From Sulfitobacter noctilucicola (GTDB lineage: Bacteria; Pseudomonadota; Alphaproteobacteria; Rhodobacterales; Rhodobacteraceae): a stretch of 64,000 nt of DNA. Below the pieces are notes generated by a model. It saw nothing but the letters and a program-made list of their open reading frames with translations. It did no database searches and was not told where the DNA came from. Of this stretch, positions 1 through 9,529 are shown piece after piece. Both the position numbers and the translations under genes were made by a program. The stretch covers positions 3,038,001 through 3,102,000 of the forward strand of contig NZ_JASD01000008.1 in assembly GCF_000622385.1 (NCBI RefSeq). Direction: 5' to 3'. How positions within the stretch are numbered: position 1 is the first letter of the stretch; every line of letters begins with the position of its first letter.

Positions 1-545
1 CGGAAACCCTGATTGATCTGGCGCTAAGCGCACCCTTTGAGACGGTCCTTGATCTTGGAACCGGCTCGGGCTGTATTCTGGTCAGCCTGCTGGCCGAGAA
101 TACGGAGGCGCGTGGTGTGGGAGTTGATCTGTCCGAGGCGGCCTGTTTGCAAGCCAGCGCCAATGCGGTGATGCACGGTGTGGCTGCACGGGCGGACATC
201 TACCAGTCTGACTGGTTCGCTGAGGTGCAGGGGCGTTTTGATCTGATTGTTGCGAATCCACCTTATCTGGCGATGGCTGAAATGGATGGTGTCGCACCTG
301 AATTGCGCGATCACGAGCCGCACATGGCGCTGACGGACGGGCTGGACGGCTTGTCGGCCTACAGGATCATTGCACAACAGGCGCAAGGGTTTTTGACAAC
401 ATCAGGCCGTGTGATGGTCGAAATCGGCTGGCAGCAAGGTGCCGCTGTGCAAGCAATTTTTCGCGATTCCGGTTGGGCTGGCGTTGATCTGGCGCTGGAT
501 CTCGATGGCCGAGCAAGGGTGGTTTGCGCGGGTCAACCAGCGTAA
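1..545 (+). CDS. prmC: Release factor glutamine methyltransferase PrmC (3' part)
   Basis: This is the C-terminal part of an SAM-dependent methyltransferase whose start lies before the window; the reading frame is open from base 3. It should N5-methylate the glutamine of the GGQ motif of release factors RF1 and RF2 in the cytoplasm, which supports translation termination. The sequence shows SAM-binding motif I (DLGTGSGC, about base 51) and the NPPY catalytic motif (about base 255), which is the signature of glutamine or adenine N-methyltransferases. In many bacteria prmC follows prfA, which would lie just outside the window. The next gene begins 210 bp downstream, and I see nothing in that gap. 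Confidence 0.92.
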   Translation, partial: ETLIDLALSAPFETVLDLGTGSGCILVSLLAENTEARGVGVDLSEAACLQASANAVMHGVAARADIYQSDWFAEVQGRFDLIVANPPYLAMAEMDGVAPELRDHEPHMALTDGLDGLSAYRIIAQQAQGFLTTSGRVMVEIGWQQGAAVQAIFRDSGWAGVDLALDLDGRARVVCAGQPA

Positions 546-755
546 ATCGGCTAATCTGCGCCACATTGGTCGAATTTATGCGGTTTTACTCTTGCCCCAC
601 GGGCCTGAGCGTGTTTATTCAAGTATGTTGCAGCGGTGGATGCCTTCGGCGGTCCCGCGCGGCTTATGCCCAACAATTCAGTGACCGGTTTTTTCGGCGC
701 GTATATCGCACCATTCGGTATCAAAACAACCAGCACACAAGGCTGATATCTTTTC

Positions 756-1352
756 ATGAAATCTACCAGATCACGGTCCCGGTCGAAGAATAGCCGCAAC
801 CGCAATAACAACAATCAGGGCGGCAATGTCGTCAACCGCGTTTTTGACAGCTCCGGTCCGGAGGGCAAGGTGCGTGGCACGCCAAGTCAGGTGATTGAAA
901 AGTACAACCAGCTGGCCCGCGACGCGACCCTGTCGAACGACCGCGTGGCGGCAGAGAATTTCCAGCAGCACGCAGAACACTATCTGCGGATGTTGTCCGA
1001 AGCGCAGCGCGAACAGGACCAGCGCCGCGAAGAGCAGGAACGCCAGAACCGCGAGCGTCAGGCAGAGCGGGACCGCGAACGCGCGGAGCGTCAGGAGCGT
1101 GACAGCAATCAAGGTGGCGGCCAGCATGGCGGCAACCAGCCCCGCACGCCCGACGCAGGTGAAGCACCACAGCCAGAAGTGGAAGCGCCGGTTGAGAATA
1201 CTTCGGCAGAAGACGATAGCGGTCTGGTCGAGACGCCAGAGAGCAAACCCAAGCCAAAGCGCGCGCCCCGGCGCAAGCCAAAGCCCAAGCCGGCTGCTGA
1301 AACCCCGCCGGAAGGCGGCGGCAACGACGATCAGCCCGAAGCGGCAGAATAA
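756..1352 (+). CDS. DUF4167 domain protein with charged low-complexity tail
   Basis: 198-aa protein. The N-terminus (about residues 1-25) is rich in Arg, Ser and Asn and is followed by a conserved block containing NVVNRVFDSSGPEGKVRGT and QHAEHYLRM, typical of the alphaproteobacterial DUF4167 family. The rest is low complexity: a Gln/Glu/Arg-rich stretch (about 85-115) and a Pro/Lys-rich C-terminus. The basic, disordered character suggests a nucleic-acid or ribosome-associated protein, but that is inference and no function is established here. It follows prmC on the same strand, a gene order I know from related genomes. A terminator follows immediately. Confidence 0.85.
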   Translation: MKSTRSRSRSKNSRNRNNNNQGGNVVNRVFDSSGPEGKVRGTPSQVIEKYNQLARDATLSNDRVAAENFQQHAEHYLRMLSEAQREQDQRREEQERQNRERQAERDRERAERQERDSNQGGGQHGGNQPRTPDAGEAPQPEVEAPVENTSAEDDSGLVETPESKPKPKRAPRRKPKPKPAAETPPEGGGNDDQPEAAE

Positions 1353-1366
1353 TAGATATACAGATC

Positions 1367-1393
1367 AGGCTCCGTTCCATCGGGGCCTTTTTT
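1367..1393 (+). terminator. Rho-independent terminator after the DUF4167 gene
   Basis: An 8-bp stem containing one G-U pair (AGGCTCCG at 1367-1374, CGGGGCCT at 1381-1388) encloses a 6-nt loop and runs into six T residues. It lies 15 bp after the DUF4167 stop and just before the 3' end of the convergent lipoprotein gene. Confidence 0.8.
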
Positions 1394-1398
1394 GTGGC

Positions 1399-1983
1399 TC
1401 AGTCGGCGGGCAGGGGTGCCAATGAGCCTTCGGTGCGTTGCGCATACCGGATCAGACCGCGCTTCTCCAAAACAGCCTTGCGGCGCAGCCATTCGTAGCG
1501 CGTGTCGTCTCGCACCGGCGCCCAGAACAGCTTTCCGGCGTATCTCCACGGATCAATCACCACACCGTTTTCCATGACGTCGCCTTTGGCAACGATCACG
1601 AGCGTGCTGTGGTCGATCAGCAGCCGTGTTTCCGAATTGGCGATGGCGCGGGTCAGGCCCAGAGTACGGAAGTTCTCGGCACTCAGTCTGGCCTGCATGT
1701 CTTCGGCCCAGTGATAGCAAAGCCCGCGTGGCCGCAGCCCAGCGTTGACCTTCGCATTATGGATCAGCGCCGGATCAGTGATGCCGTAGGCTTGTGCCAG
1801 ACGGAATGTTGTCTCGTATGACAGCGCCGCAGCACGCCGGGCCTCGGCAGGGTCAACATCGGGGGAAAGTGCCTGTAGCGATGCCGCCAATGCCGCAACA
1901 TCACGGGCCGCACCCGGCTGGGGACCACGCGCCGAACAGGCCGAGAGCAGCGCTGTGCAAAGCAGGACGATCAGCAGCTTCAC
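1399..1983 (-). CDS. Putative outer-membrane lipoprotein, last gene of the lpt-surA-pdxA-rsmA operon
   Basis: 194-aa protein with a lipoprotein signal: a hydrophobic stretch ending in LSAC, so the mature protein would begin at Cys and be lipid-anchored. I start it at the GTG at 1983 because that codon overlaps the rsmA stop as GTGA, the same coupling used throughout this operon; the longer frame from 2013 would put ten extra residues before the signal peptide. The mature part contains [10 protein letters not shown] and [11 protein letters not shown], which I do not tie to a named family, so function is unknown. Co-transcription with outer-membrane biogenesis genes fits an envelope role. Confidence 0.75.
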   Translation of the reverse strand: MKLLIVLLCTALLSACSARGPQPGAARDVAALAASLQALSPDVDPAEARRAAALSYETTFRLAQAYGITDPALIHNAKVNAGLRPRGLCYHWAEDMQARLSAENFRTLGLTRAIANSETRLLIDHSTLVIVAKGDVMENGVVIDPWRYAGKLFWAPVRDDTRYEWLRRKAVLEKRGLIRYAQRTEGSLAPLPAD

Positions 1984-2822
1984 GCGCGCGCGACTTCCCG
2001 CGCCAAGGCGCAAAACCCTTCGAGCGGAATTTGCTCGGCTCGGTCAGTGGGCTTGATCCCTGCGGCAATAAGCCTGTCTTCGATGTCGGGGGCGATCCCC
2101 TTGAGGGAGGCCCGCAACATCTTGCGCCGTTGGTTGAAACCGGCAGCCACAACACGGCTCAGCACGGCCGCATCTGCGGGAAACCGTGGTTCGGGCAGGG
2201 CGGTCAGGTGAACAACACTGGAAGACACTTTAGGCGGGGGCGTGAAAGCACCGGGTGGCAGTTGCAAGACAATCCGTGCATCCGCCCGCCACTGCGACAG
2301 GATGGCAAGACGGCCATAGGCCTTCGAACCGGGCTGCGCCACGATGCGCTCTGCGACCTCGCGCTGGAACATCAGCGTCAGGCTTTGCCAGAAAGGCGGC
2401 CATTCTTTCGGTGTCAGCCAACGCACCAGAAGTTCGGTTCCGATGTTATATGGCAGGTTTGCGGCCACGCGGATCGGTAGCGTCAAATGTGCCAGCGGGT
2501 CAATTTCCAGCGCATCGCCTTCGACCACCGTCAGACGGCCGGGATAGGCAGCAGCGACATCGGCTAAGGCGGGCAGGCAGCGGGTGTCCTTTTCGATGCT
2601 CAGCACGTGGCGCGCGCCTTCGGACAACAGTCCGCGGGTCAAGCCACCGGGGCCGGGGCCGATCTCAAGCACATCGCATTCCGTCAAATCCCCTGCCTGA
2701 CGCGCAATCTTGGCCGTCAGGTTCAGATCAAGCAGGAAGTTCTGGCCCAGCGATTTGCGTGCAGACAACCCATGGGTAGCAATCACTTCACGCAGCGGCG
2801 GAAGGGTGTCGATCACACTCAT
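1980..2822 (-). CDS. rsmA: 16S rRNA (adenine1518/1519-N6) dimethyltransferase RsmA/KsgA
   Basis: 280 aa, normal length for the family. It dimethylates two adjacent adenines near the 3' end of 16S rRNA using SAM, late in 30S assembly. Visible hallmarks are [10 protein letters not shown] near the N-terminus (about 23-32), the SAM motif [11 protein letters not shown] (about 52), the catalytic NLPYNI motif (about 122), and FNQRRKMLR near the C-terminus. The ATG overlaps the pdxA stop (ATGA), and the stop overlaps the GTG of the lipoprotein gene, so translation is probably coupled. pdxA-rsmA is a classic pairing in Proteobacteria. Confidence 0.96.
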   Translation of the reverse strand: MSVIDTLPPLREVIATHGLSARKSLGQNFLLDLNLTAKIARQAGDLTECDVLEIGPGPGGLTRGLLSEGARHVLSIEKDTRCLPALADVAAAYPGRLTVVEGDALEIDPLAHLTLPIRVAANLPYNIGTELLVRWLTPKEWPPFWQSLTLMFQREVAERIVAQPGSKAYGRLAILSQWRADARIVLQLPPGAFTPPPKVSSSVVHLTALPEPRFPADAAVLSRVVAAGFNQRRKMLRASLKGIAPDIEDRLIAAGIKPTDRAEQIPLEGFCALAREVARA

Positions 2823-3790
2823 GCGGAACCCGCCATTTTTTGCGCCATCTTCAGCGCCTCAATCATGCTTGCCGGATTGGCAATGCCGCGTCCTGCGATA
2901 TCGAAGGCAGTGCCATGGTCCGGCGATGTGCGGATAAACGGAAGACCCAGCGTGACATTCACACCCTTGTCGAAATCGAGCGTCTTGATCGGAATAAGCG
3001 CTTGATCGTGATACATCGCAATGGCTGCGTCATAGCGGCTGCGGGCGGCGGCATGAAACATCGTGTCGGCGGGCAGAGGTCCGCTAAGCTCGAACCCTTC
3101 GCTGATCATCTCAGCGACCAGCGGTGCGATCCACGCGTCCTCCTGCTTGCCCATCGTGCCACCTTCGCCTGCATGGGGGTTCAGGCCGGCGATGGCAAGG
3201 CGGGGTGCCTTGATACCGAATTGCGTTTGCAGGCCAGCATGGGTGATCTCGATCACGCGGCGCAGGCGTGCTGGGGTGAGCTGAAGCGGGACCTGATCCA
3301 GTGCGATGTGGATCGTGGCGGGCACGACGCGCAGCTGTTCGGACGCCAGCATCATCACAACCTCGTCTACGCTACCAAGAGCGGCGAGGTATTCCGTATG
3401 ACCGGGATAGGCAAAACCGGCACCATCCTTGAGCGCTTTCTTGTGGATTGGCGCAGTGCAGAGGGCAGATGCCGCGCCATCGCGCACCAACGACACGCCA
3501 AGAGCGATCATATCAATGACATGGGCAGCGTGAGCCGGATCGGGTTGGCCTGCTACGGCGGGTGATCCGAAATCCCGTGCGATCACCGGCAATACATCAG
3601 GGCTAAGACCCGCGGCTTCTTGCGGCTGTGTGATAACCTGATGCGCAACGCCTTCCGGCAGATGGGCGGGGTCGCCCAACCAAACCAAAGGCACCTCTCC
3701 GGCGAGGGCCGCCCATGCACGGGCAGCGACTTCGGGCCCGATCCCTGCGGGTTCGCCGCAGGAGATCACGACCGGCAGCGGCTGGGTCAT
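2819..3790 (-). CDS. pdxA: 4-hydroxythreonine-4-phosphate dehydrogenase PdxA
   Basis: 323-aa NAD-dependent dehydrogenase that oxidises 4-phosphohydroxy-L-threonine in the DXP-dependent pathway to pyridoxal 5'-phosphate. The family is recognisable from [11 protein letters not shown] at the N-terminus, [10 protein letters not shown] and YPGHTEYLA in the middle (the latter carries a metal-binding His), [10 protein letters not shown], and the C-terminal [13 protein letters not shown]. Length matches the family. The ATG overlaps the stop of the upstream SurA-like gene (ATGA) and the stop overlaps the rsmA start, so it is embedded in the LPS-export/outer-membrane operon, the arrangement best known from surA-pdxA-ksgA. 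Confidence 0.95.
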   Translation of the reverse strand: MTQPLPVVISCGEPAGIGPEVAARAWAALAGEVPLVWLGDPAHLPEGVAHQVITQPQEAAGLSPDVLPVIARDFGSPAVAGQPDPAHAAHVIDMIALGVSLVRDGAASALCTAPIHKKALKDGAGFAYPGHTEYLAALGSVDEVVMMLASEQLRVVPATIHIALDQVPLQLTPARLRRVIEITHAGLQTQFGIKAPRLAIAGLNPHAGEGGTMGKQEDAWIAPLVAEMISEGFELSGPLPADTMFHAAARSRYDAAIAMYHDQALIPIKTLDFDKGVNVTLGLPFIRTSPDHGTAFDIAGRGIANPASMIEALKMAQKMAGSA

Positions 3791-5019
3791 TGCACCACGA
3801 TACGCGCATCGGCGCGCAGCTGCTCCATCAGGACGTTGGCAAAGCCCTGCAACTGGTCCTGGCGCAAACGGCTCTGAACATCTTCGCGGCTGGCCTCGGA
3901 ATTGCTTTCAGCGACGCGGTCACAGAGCATCAGAAACACCAGCGTTTGGCCGTTGTTGCGTGTGAGTGCTGTCGAGACTTCGTTTAGGTCCAACTTGGCC
4001 AGTTCGATGCCAAAATCCTGTGCGATCTCGGCGGGTGCTTTGGTCTCGCGGTCCAGTGTGCTTTCGGGCTGGCCTTGCGCGATGCCGTAAAGGTCATCGC
4101 AAACGTCGACCTGGCCGCGCAGGGTTTGTGCCGCAGCAAGTGTTTCGGGGCTGCGACCACCGGCCATGTAATAGGCGGCATATTCGATTTCTGAATAGCG
4201 CCGTGCGGGGGCTCCGGTTTCTTCGATGCCACGCAGTTGGAACAAAGCCACGGCGTTCGGGATCGGAAGCGGTGCGGATACGTCGCCCGGTCCCAATGCA
4301 AGCAGGATGGGATGCAGGGCAGGCGGCAGGTTTTCAAGAGGTGTCCATGGCATACGGCCTCCGCGACCGCGCGAGGCGGTAGCGGAATACTGGCGCGCAT
4401 AATTCGAGAATTCACCCTCGGACGTGGATTGCGAAATTCGTTCGGCCAGCGCTGTAACCCGTGCAGCGTCACGCGGCGGGGCGGGGATGATGATCTCTGA
4501 CAACAGAACACGAATGCCGTCGGCGCTGCCGCGTGTGTTGCCCAACGCGCGGTCGATGTCCTGCTCGGTGACATTGACGCGGCGCAGGTATCGCGCGCGG
4601 ATCAGTTCCCGCCAGCCCAACGTGTTGGATACGAAGTCCCGCAGGGTGGTGCGGTCAACGCCCGATTGCTCAAGCGCCTTGATGAATTCATCTTTGGTAA
4701 GGTTGGCGCGACCTGCAAACTCTTCGAGCCCTTCTTCAAGCCCTTCTGGCGTCAGCTCAAGCCCCGCGTCGGCCACGGCACGCGCGCGCAGGCGGTCGTC
4801 AATCAGGGATTGCAGTGCGCTGTCATAATCCGATCCGGGTGCATTGAGCAGCTTCAGAAAGCTCTGGCGCTGCTGGACCTCAAAGCCTGTGACAACGGTA
4901 TCGTTGATCCGTGCCACCGGCTTGAACAGGTTTTGCGCATGCAGGCTGTGCGGTCCAAAGGCCAGAAGCCCCGCGACAGCAAGTCCTTGGATCAGTCGGG
5001 AAAAAGTCATCGTGGTCAC
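3787..5019 (-). CDS. surA: SurA-like periplasmic peptidyl-prolyl isomerase/chaperone
   Basis: About 410 aa with a signal peptide (hydrophobic segment ending ...SLHAQ). The N-terminal half carries a SurA-type chaperone domain beginning ARINDTVVTGFEVQQR; a parvulin-like region follows (about residues 170-280). In the periplasm such proteins help outer-membrane barrel proteins fold; LptD is a known SurA client in E. coli. The start is a GTG at 5019 overlapping the lptD stop (GTGA); an ATG three codons inside is an alternative. The parvulin part looks divergent, so isomerase activity is uncertain while the chaperone call is firm. It lies between lptD and pdxA in one operon. Confidence 0.88.
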   Translation of the reverse strand: MTTMTFSRLIQGLAVAGLLAFGPHSLHAQNLFKPVARINDTVVTGFEVQQRQSFLKLLNAPGSDYDSALQSLIDDRLRARAVADAGLELTPEGLEEGLEEFAGRANLTKDEFIKALEQSGVDRTTLRDFVSNTLGWRELIRARYLRRVNVTEQDIDRALGNTRGSADGIRVLLSEIIIPAPPRDAARVTALAERISQSTSEGEFSNYARQYSATASRGRGGRMPWTPLENLPPALHPILLALGPGDVSAPLPIPNAVALFQLRGIEETGAPARRYSEIEYAAYYMAGGRSPETLAAAQTLRGQVDVCDDLYGIAQGQPESTLDRETKAPAEIAQDFGIELAKLDLNEVSTALTRNNGQTLVFLMLCDRVAESNSEASREDVQSRLRQDQLQGFANVLMEQLRADARIVVQ

Positions 5020-7166
5020 CTTTTACAGGAGCGTATGTAGCGTTGATCGCCGGAGGAGGCGGCAAAGCCCCTTAGCCCTACGTTAAATCCGAATTCGGTG
5101 GTAGGCTCAACCGCGGTTGAGGAAGAATAGCTGCGCGCGACGGTCATATTGATGGCGACACATTCGTTGTCATAGCTCAGACCCAGCCCGGCGGTTGCGG
5201 CACGGTCGTCTGCGACGTTGAACCGCCAGTCGGCGTTGACGGCCCAGTGGTTGTTAATTTCGTAGCGCCCGTTCAGCAGAATTTCCGACACATCCTCGGT
5301 GCGGTCTTCGGCCTCATCCGCCTTGAGCCAGACATAGGAGCCGCCGATGGCTCCTCTGGCAAAACCGTAATTGCCACGCACTTCGGCCTTGGAGAGATTG
5401 AGATCGCCATCGATCAGGCTGCGACCTGTGATCCAGATCCCGCCGGGACTGCGCAGGCGGCCCGCCAGCAGGATGTCGGAGGAAACGCCATCCAATCCGG
5501 ATGAGGCGGTAAAGGAAGGATCGGCATCGGCGCGGAAGACCTGACCAACCGAGATATGGCTGTCCCAACCCTGAGGGTTGATGCGTGACCAGTTCAGACC
5601 AACAGCGCCCACCGTGCCGCGTTCGCGTCTGTCGGGACGTGGAAAGCGGGACAGCGACAAAAGGTTGCCTTCGTCAAACTCTATGCGGGTGCTTTCGTCA
5701 TTGGGAATCTCCAGTCGGCTGCCACGGGTCCAGCCAAGTTGCACAACAGGCTCAAGCATCTGGGTGATCCCGTCACGCCCGCGCCGCAGCATGGGATAGC
5801 GCAGGGCAACGGCGGCTTGCGGTACCAGATCGAAATGGTTCTGGTCGAATGACGCGTCCTGCGTAATATCGAAAATATTGGCGCTGATACCGGCCTGCAC
5901 ATCTGCGACAACACCCGAAGACCACGTGAACCGGCGCAGGTAATCGGCGCGCGCATGAAGCCGCGCCACATCGCGGCCATCCGTGACCAGATCATCATCC
6001 GGCCCGTCTGTATCAAGGTCCGAATTGCGGCGGTGCGCATGGGCCTCAAGCCGCAGGCGGACCTCTCCGCCAACAGATTTTGGGAAAAACCGCCGCTCGT
6101 ATTCACCATCGACGACGACGGTTGGCAGATTATCGTTAATATCATCGGCCCGCAGGCTTTCGAAGTTGTATAGCGATGCCCGCACCAGCGCATCGCGGCG
6201 GGCGCGGCTGACAGTGATCTGGCTTTCCAGCCGGTCCTGATCGAAGTAGCCGTATTCATTGAGGTAGGCACGGTCGGTCGTGGCCTCGATGTCAAAGGTC
6301 AATTGATAGTCGCGCGGCAGGGAAAAGGTCCCGTTGCCGAAAAGGTAGCCACGGTTGGTATCGGGGCGTTGGTCATCGCGGGTAACGGCGGCGTTCAGTT
6401 CAATACGGCCGGTACGAAACGCTTGCCTGTAGCGCAGCTCAAGCGTGCGCGTCACGCTTGAGACGTAAGGCGTGACAGTCAGATCGCGGTGATCGCCCAA
6501 TTTGATGAAATACGGCAGTTTCAGGCCGGTGCCCAACTGCGAAGTGGTTCGGATTGAGGGCACGAGGAAACCTGATGCACGCTCCAGACGTGGGCCCGGC
6601 AAACGCAGGCGCGGCAGGTAAAAGACAGGCACGTTCAGGATGCGGAACTGCGCACTGTCGAGGTAAAGCTGCTGTTCCAGCTGATCGTGTATCACCCGCT
6701 TGGCCCTGATTTGCCACAACGGCGCTCGCCCGTCATCGCAGACTTTGCAGGACGTGATGGAGGCTTTGGTCAGTTGGTTGTAGCGCCCGTCAACGCGGTC
6801 GACCTTGAGCGTGGCAATTTGCAACTGGCGGTTCAGGATGACCCGTGCGCCGGTCAGAATGCCGTTGCGCAAATCGGCATCAAGCTCACCAGCGTCGGCA
6901 AAGATCAGGGTCTGGCCGTCTTCTGTCAGGGTAATCGGGCCTTCGATCACCAATCGGCCAGTGTCCTGACTGTAGCGCACAGCGCTGGCTTGCAAGCGTG
7001 CGCCGTTCTGAAAGGCTTCGACATTGCCTTGGGCCACGAGCGTACGGTCGGCGGTGATGAATACCTCATCCGCGATCAGCATGGCAGCACCGGATTGCGC
7101 GTCCTGTGCCGCAGCGGGCAGGGCGCACATCAAGAGCGACAGGGAAAGGATCAACGCACGCAACAT
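5016..7166 (-). CDS. lptD: LPS-assembly protein LptD (outer-membrane barrel)
   Basis: 716 aa with an N-terminal signal peptide (hydrophobic stretch ending ALPAAAQ). An OstA-like periplasmic jellyroll follows (about 40-190, with ADEVFITADRTLVAQGNVEAF), then a long beta-barrel rich in alternating aromatic/polar strands. LptD with LptE inserts LPS into the outer leaflet. Four Cys (two in SCKVC, one in DNECV, one at the C-terminal SCKR) could form the disulfides typical of the family. I choose the ATG at 7166, whose A is shared with the lptG stop (TGATG); the frame stays open upstream inside lptG. Position after lptF-lptG and before surA supports the call. Confidence 0.95.
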   Translation of the reverse strand: MLRALILSLSLLMCALPAAAQDAQSGAAMLIADEVFITADRTLVAQGNVEAFQNGARLQASAVRYSQDTGRLVIEGPITLTEDGQTLIFADAGELDADLRNGILTGARVILNRQLQIATLKVDRVDGRYNQLTKASITSCKVCDDGRAPLWQIRAKRVIHDQLEQQLYLDSAQFRILNVPVFYLPRLRLPGPRLERASGFLVPSIRTTSQLGTGLKLPYFIKLGDHRDLTVTPYVSSVTRTLELRYRQAFRTGRIELNAAVTRDDQRPDTNRGYLFGNGTFSLPRDYQLTFDIEATTDRAYLNEYGYFDQDRLESQITVSRARRDALVRASLYNFESLRADDINDNLPTVVVDGEYERRFFPKSVGGEVRLRLEAHAHRRNSDLDTDGPDDDLVTDGRDVARLHARADYLRRFTWSSGVVADVQAGISANIFDITQDASFDQNHFDLVPQAAVALRYPMLRRGRDGITQMLEPVVQLGWTRGSRLEIPNDESTRIEFDEGNLLSLSRFPRPDRRERGTVGAVGLNWSRINPQGWDSHISVGQVFRADADPSFTASSGLDGVSSDILLAGRLRSPGGIWITGRSLIDGDLNLSKAEVRGNYGFARGAIGGSYVWLKADEAEDRTEDVSEILLNGRYEINNHWAVNADWRFNVADDRAATAGLGLSYDNECVAINMTVARSYSSSTAVEPTTEFGFNVGLRGFAASSGDQRYIRSCKR

Positions 7167-8263
7167 CACCCGTCCTCTACATGCAGCAAAAGGCCGAGGG
7201 CCAGCAGGATCGCTGCAATCGGCGGTGCCCATGCGGCCAACAACACCGGAATCTGCCCGTTTTCGCCAAGAATGGTCGCAAAGCTGCGCACGAAATAAAG
7301 GCCAAACCCTAACAGCACGGCGGATAGAACGGCCACGCCTGTTCCACCAAAGCGGGTGTGGCGCATGGTAAAGGCGCTTGCCACCAGCACCATCGCCATC
7401 AAAAACAGCGGACGCGCAAATTCAGTCTGGAGCCAGACTTTGTGGCGGCGTGCGGAAAAGCCGGCCTGTTCAAGCTGGCGGATAAAGGTCGGAAGGTCGT
7501 AGATCGACACCGCTGCCGGTTTGCCGATGCTTTCGCGGATACGTTCCAGTGTCAGCGACGACGGGATTTCCAGCGTTGAATGGAACTCGGAGAGGGCTTC
7601 ACTGTTGATGCCTGCTTTTAGCGGCCATGATTTAGCGTCGCGCAGATGCCATGCGCCGTCGCGCAGGGCCGCGCTACCGGCCTCGATCCTGCGCACAGGT
7701 CCGGTTTCGGCATTATACGTGATAAAGCTGACGTCATAGAGCACAGAGGCATCTGCATTTGACCGCCATGCGCGGATTACGGTCTGGCCCTCGGCGGTGC
7801 CCTGACGCAGCCACAGACCTTCGTCACTAATCGACAATGCCGATGCACCGCCCGCGCGATAGCTTTCCGACAATTGAAGGTAGCGGTTGCCGGTTGCCGC
7901 GACGATCGGGTTCAGCATGCTGACCGCCAGCACCCCGATCACGAGCGCCACAAACACAGGTGCGATCAGCGCGCGCAGCGCGGACCGGCCCGAGGCACGT
8001 GTGACCACCAGCTCGGACGAGCGGGCAAGGGATATAAAGAGTGCAATCGTCGCAAGGATCACAATCAGGGGCAGGATCACGTTGATCGTTTGCGGCGCAT
8101 TCAACAGCGTCAGACCGAGCAATTTTTGCCACCCGATGTCCGCACTGCCAAACTTGCGTGCCTGCTCCACCGCGTCGATCAGTATCACCAGCGCCAACAG
8201 CACGCCGGTGATCAGCAGAAAGGTCATTGCGAAACGTCGGGCGAAATAGATGTGCAGGATCAT
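7166..8263 (-). CDS. lptG: LPS export ABC transporter permease LptG
   Basis: 365-aa YjgP/YjgQ-family inner-membrane protein. It has membrane segments near the N-terminus (about 10-35, 55-80, 95-120), a periplasmic domain (about 130-265), and further segments at the C-terminus. With LptF and the LptB ATPase (not in this window) it extracts LPS from the inner membrane and passes it to the Lpt bridge. The ATG at 8263 overlaps the lptF stop (ATGA); the open frame continues upstream but only as a shadow of lptF. The order lptF-lptG-lptD is common in Rhodobacterales. Confidence 0.94.
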   Translation of the reverse strand: MILHIYFARRFAMTFLLITGVLLALVILIDAVEQARKFGSADIGWQKLLGLTLLNAPQTINVILPLIVILATIALFISLARSSELVVTRASGRSALRALIAPVFVALVIGVLAVSMLNPIVAATGNRYLQLSESYRAGGASALSISDEGLWLRQGTAEGQTVIRAWRSNADASVLYDVSFITYNAETGPVRRIEAGSAALRDGAWHLRDAKSWPLKAGINSEALSEFHSTLEIPSSLTLERIRESIGKPAAVSIYDLPTFIRQLEQAGFSARRHKVWLQTEFARPLFLMAMVLVASAFTMRHTRFGGTGVAVLSAVLLGFGLYFVRSFATILGENGQIPVLLAAWAPPIAAILLALGLLLHVEDG

Positions 8264-9390
8264 GGTGACACCCTGCGTCTGCGCAACCGCGCCAGCCATC
8301 CCGGATTGGCCGTATGCCAAAGCATCGCCGCTGCAATTGCGGCCCCGATCAAGGACGGCACGTATAGCAACGGCCAGTTTGCCGCGTCGCTTCGCACTGT
8401 ATCGACCATGGCACCGCGAATGCCGTCGATTGCGATCAGCAGAGCGAAGGCCACCGCAATCTCGCGCCAGACGCCAAAGCGGGAAAAGCCGCCGACCAAC
8501 AGGGTCGCAAACCCGATCAAGGCCGCGACAATGCAAAAAAGCGGTTGGGCAAATCGGGCATGCACTTCTTCGGCAATGACGCCTTCGCTGTCGCCGGTTC
8601 GTTCGGCAATCTCTTGCCAGCCCATCATCAGGGTGGGCGTGGTCAAGTTTGGCGCGGACTGGATGCCGGACGCATTTTCCGACACCAACGACGAAATATC
8701 GAACGAAAAGTCACGAAAGTTCGCTGTGGCGAGCCTTTTATCCGTCCGGTTAAGGCGCTGTGCCAGCCCGTCCACCATAATCAATGTTGTGCCCGCTCCG
8801 TTGCGCACCAGATACGCCTCGGCAGCGGTATAGATCACACCTTCCGCGGGATCGCGGCGGTCGGAGAGAAAGACATCGCGCAGCACGCCGTCCTGATCAA
8901 TGACGCGGGTGTAAAAGGTCACGTTATGGGTCGGATGCAAGAACCGCCCTTCGCGCAGAAGGCTAGCAGTGACGTTCTGGGATATCTCTGCTTCACGCTG
9001 TGTCAGCTGGTTCTGGGCCATAGGAACCAGAAAGTGGGACAGCACGCTCATCATCAGCGCCACGCATAGGCCATAAACAAACACGGGTCGCGCCAGCCGC
9101 CAAGGGCTGGAGCCAGTGGATTGCAGGACAGTCATCTCTGATTCCTGCGACATGCGGTTGGTGACATAGACAGCGCCTGCAAAGGTCGCGATGGGCAGGA
9201 CTGTGGTAATGAGCTTGGGCAGGCCGAGTGCCGTAAACTCAAGAAAAACAAGGGCGGATTGGCCGTCACCTATCAACCGGTCAAACAGGATGACAGCGCG
9301 GTTGATCCAGAAAAGGGCCACCAGTACGAGGGCAAAAAAGCCAAAGAGCAGCAATAGCTGTGACAGCATATAGCGGTCTAGTCGCGCCAC
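8260..9390 (-). CDS. lptF: LPS export ABC transporter permease LptF, first gene of the operon
   Basis: 376-aa YjgP/YjgQ-family permease, the partner of LptG. It begins MARLDRYMLSQLLLLFGFFALV, has three membrane helices in the first ~115 residues, a periplasmic beta-jellyroll region (about 120-260) and three C-terminal helices. It is the first of seven leftward genes joined by stop/start overlaps, ending with the lipoprotein at 1399. The 139-bp gap to the divergent pepA (9391-9529) must hold both promoters; I see no confident -35/-10 pair there. Confidence 0.94.
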   Translation of the reverse strand: MARLDRYMLSQLLLLFGFFALVLVALFWINRAVILFDRLIGDGQSALVFLEFTALGLPKLITTVLPIATFAGAVYVTNRMSQESEMTVLQSTGSSPWRLARPVFVYGLCVALMMSVLSHFLVPMAQNQLTQREAEISQNVTASLLREGRFLHPTHNVTFYTRVIDQDGVLRDVFLSDRRDPAEGVIYTAAEAYLVRNGAGTTLIMVDGLAQRLNRTDKRLATANFRDFSFDISSLVSENASGIQSAPNLTTPTLMMGWQEIAERTGDSEGVIAEEVHARFAQPLFCIVAALIGFATLLVGGFSRFGVWREIAVAFALLIAIDGIRGAMVDTVRSDAANWPLLYVPSLIGAAIAAAMLWHTANPGWLARLRRRRVSP

Positions 9391-9529
9391 TCTGATCCCC
9401 CACGGATGCCTGTACTTACTCTTTTGATGAATTGTCTAAAGCAAAATATGGGCGGGGAAAACTGCTAACTGGTCATGGCTGGGTCTTCGCGCTAGGTCTT
9501 GTGGCGAAACGCTGGAAAAGGCCCATGAC

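Noticed and set aside
832-1380. A 182-aa leftward frame opposite the DUF4167 gene
   Set aside because: It is the antisense of a low-complexity GC-rich gene; such mirror frames are common and it crosses the terminator.
7166-8536. Longer LptG beginning inside lptF
   Set aside because: The extension overlaps the lptF gene in another frame; the ATG at 8263 with its ATGA overlap gives the normal LptG start.
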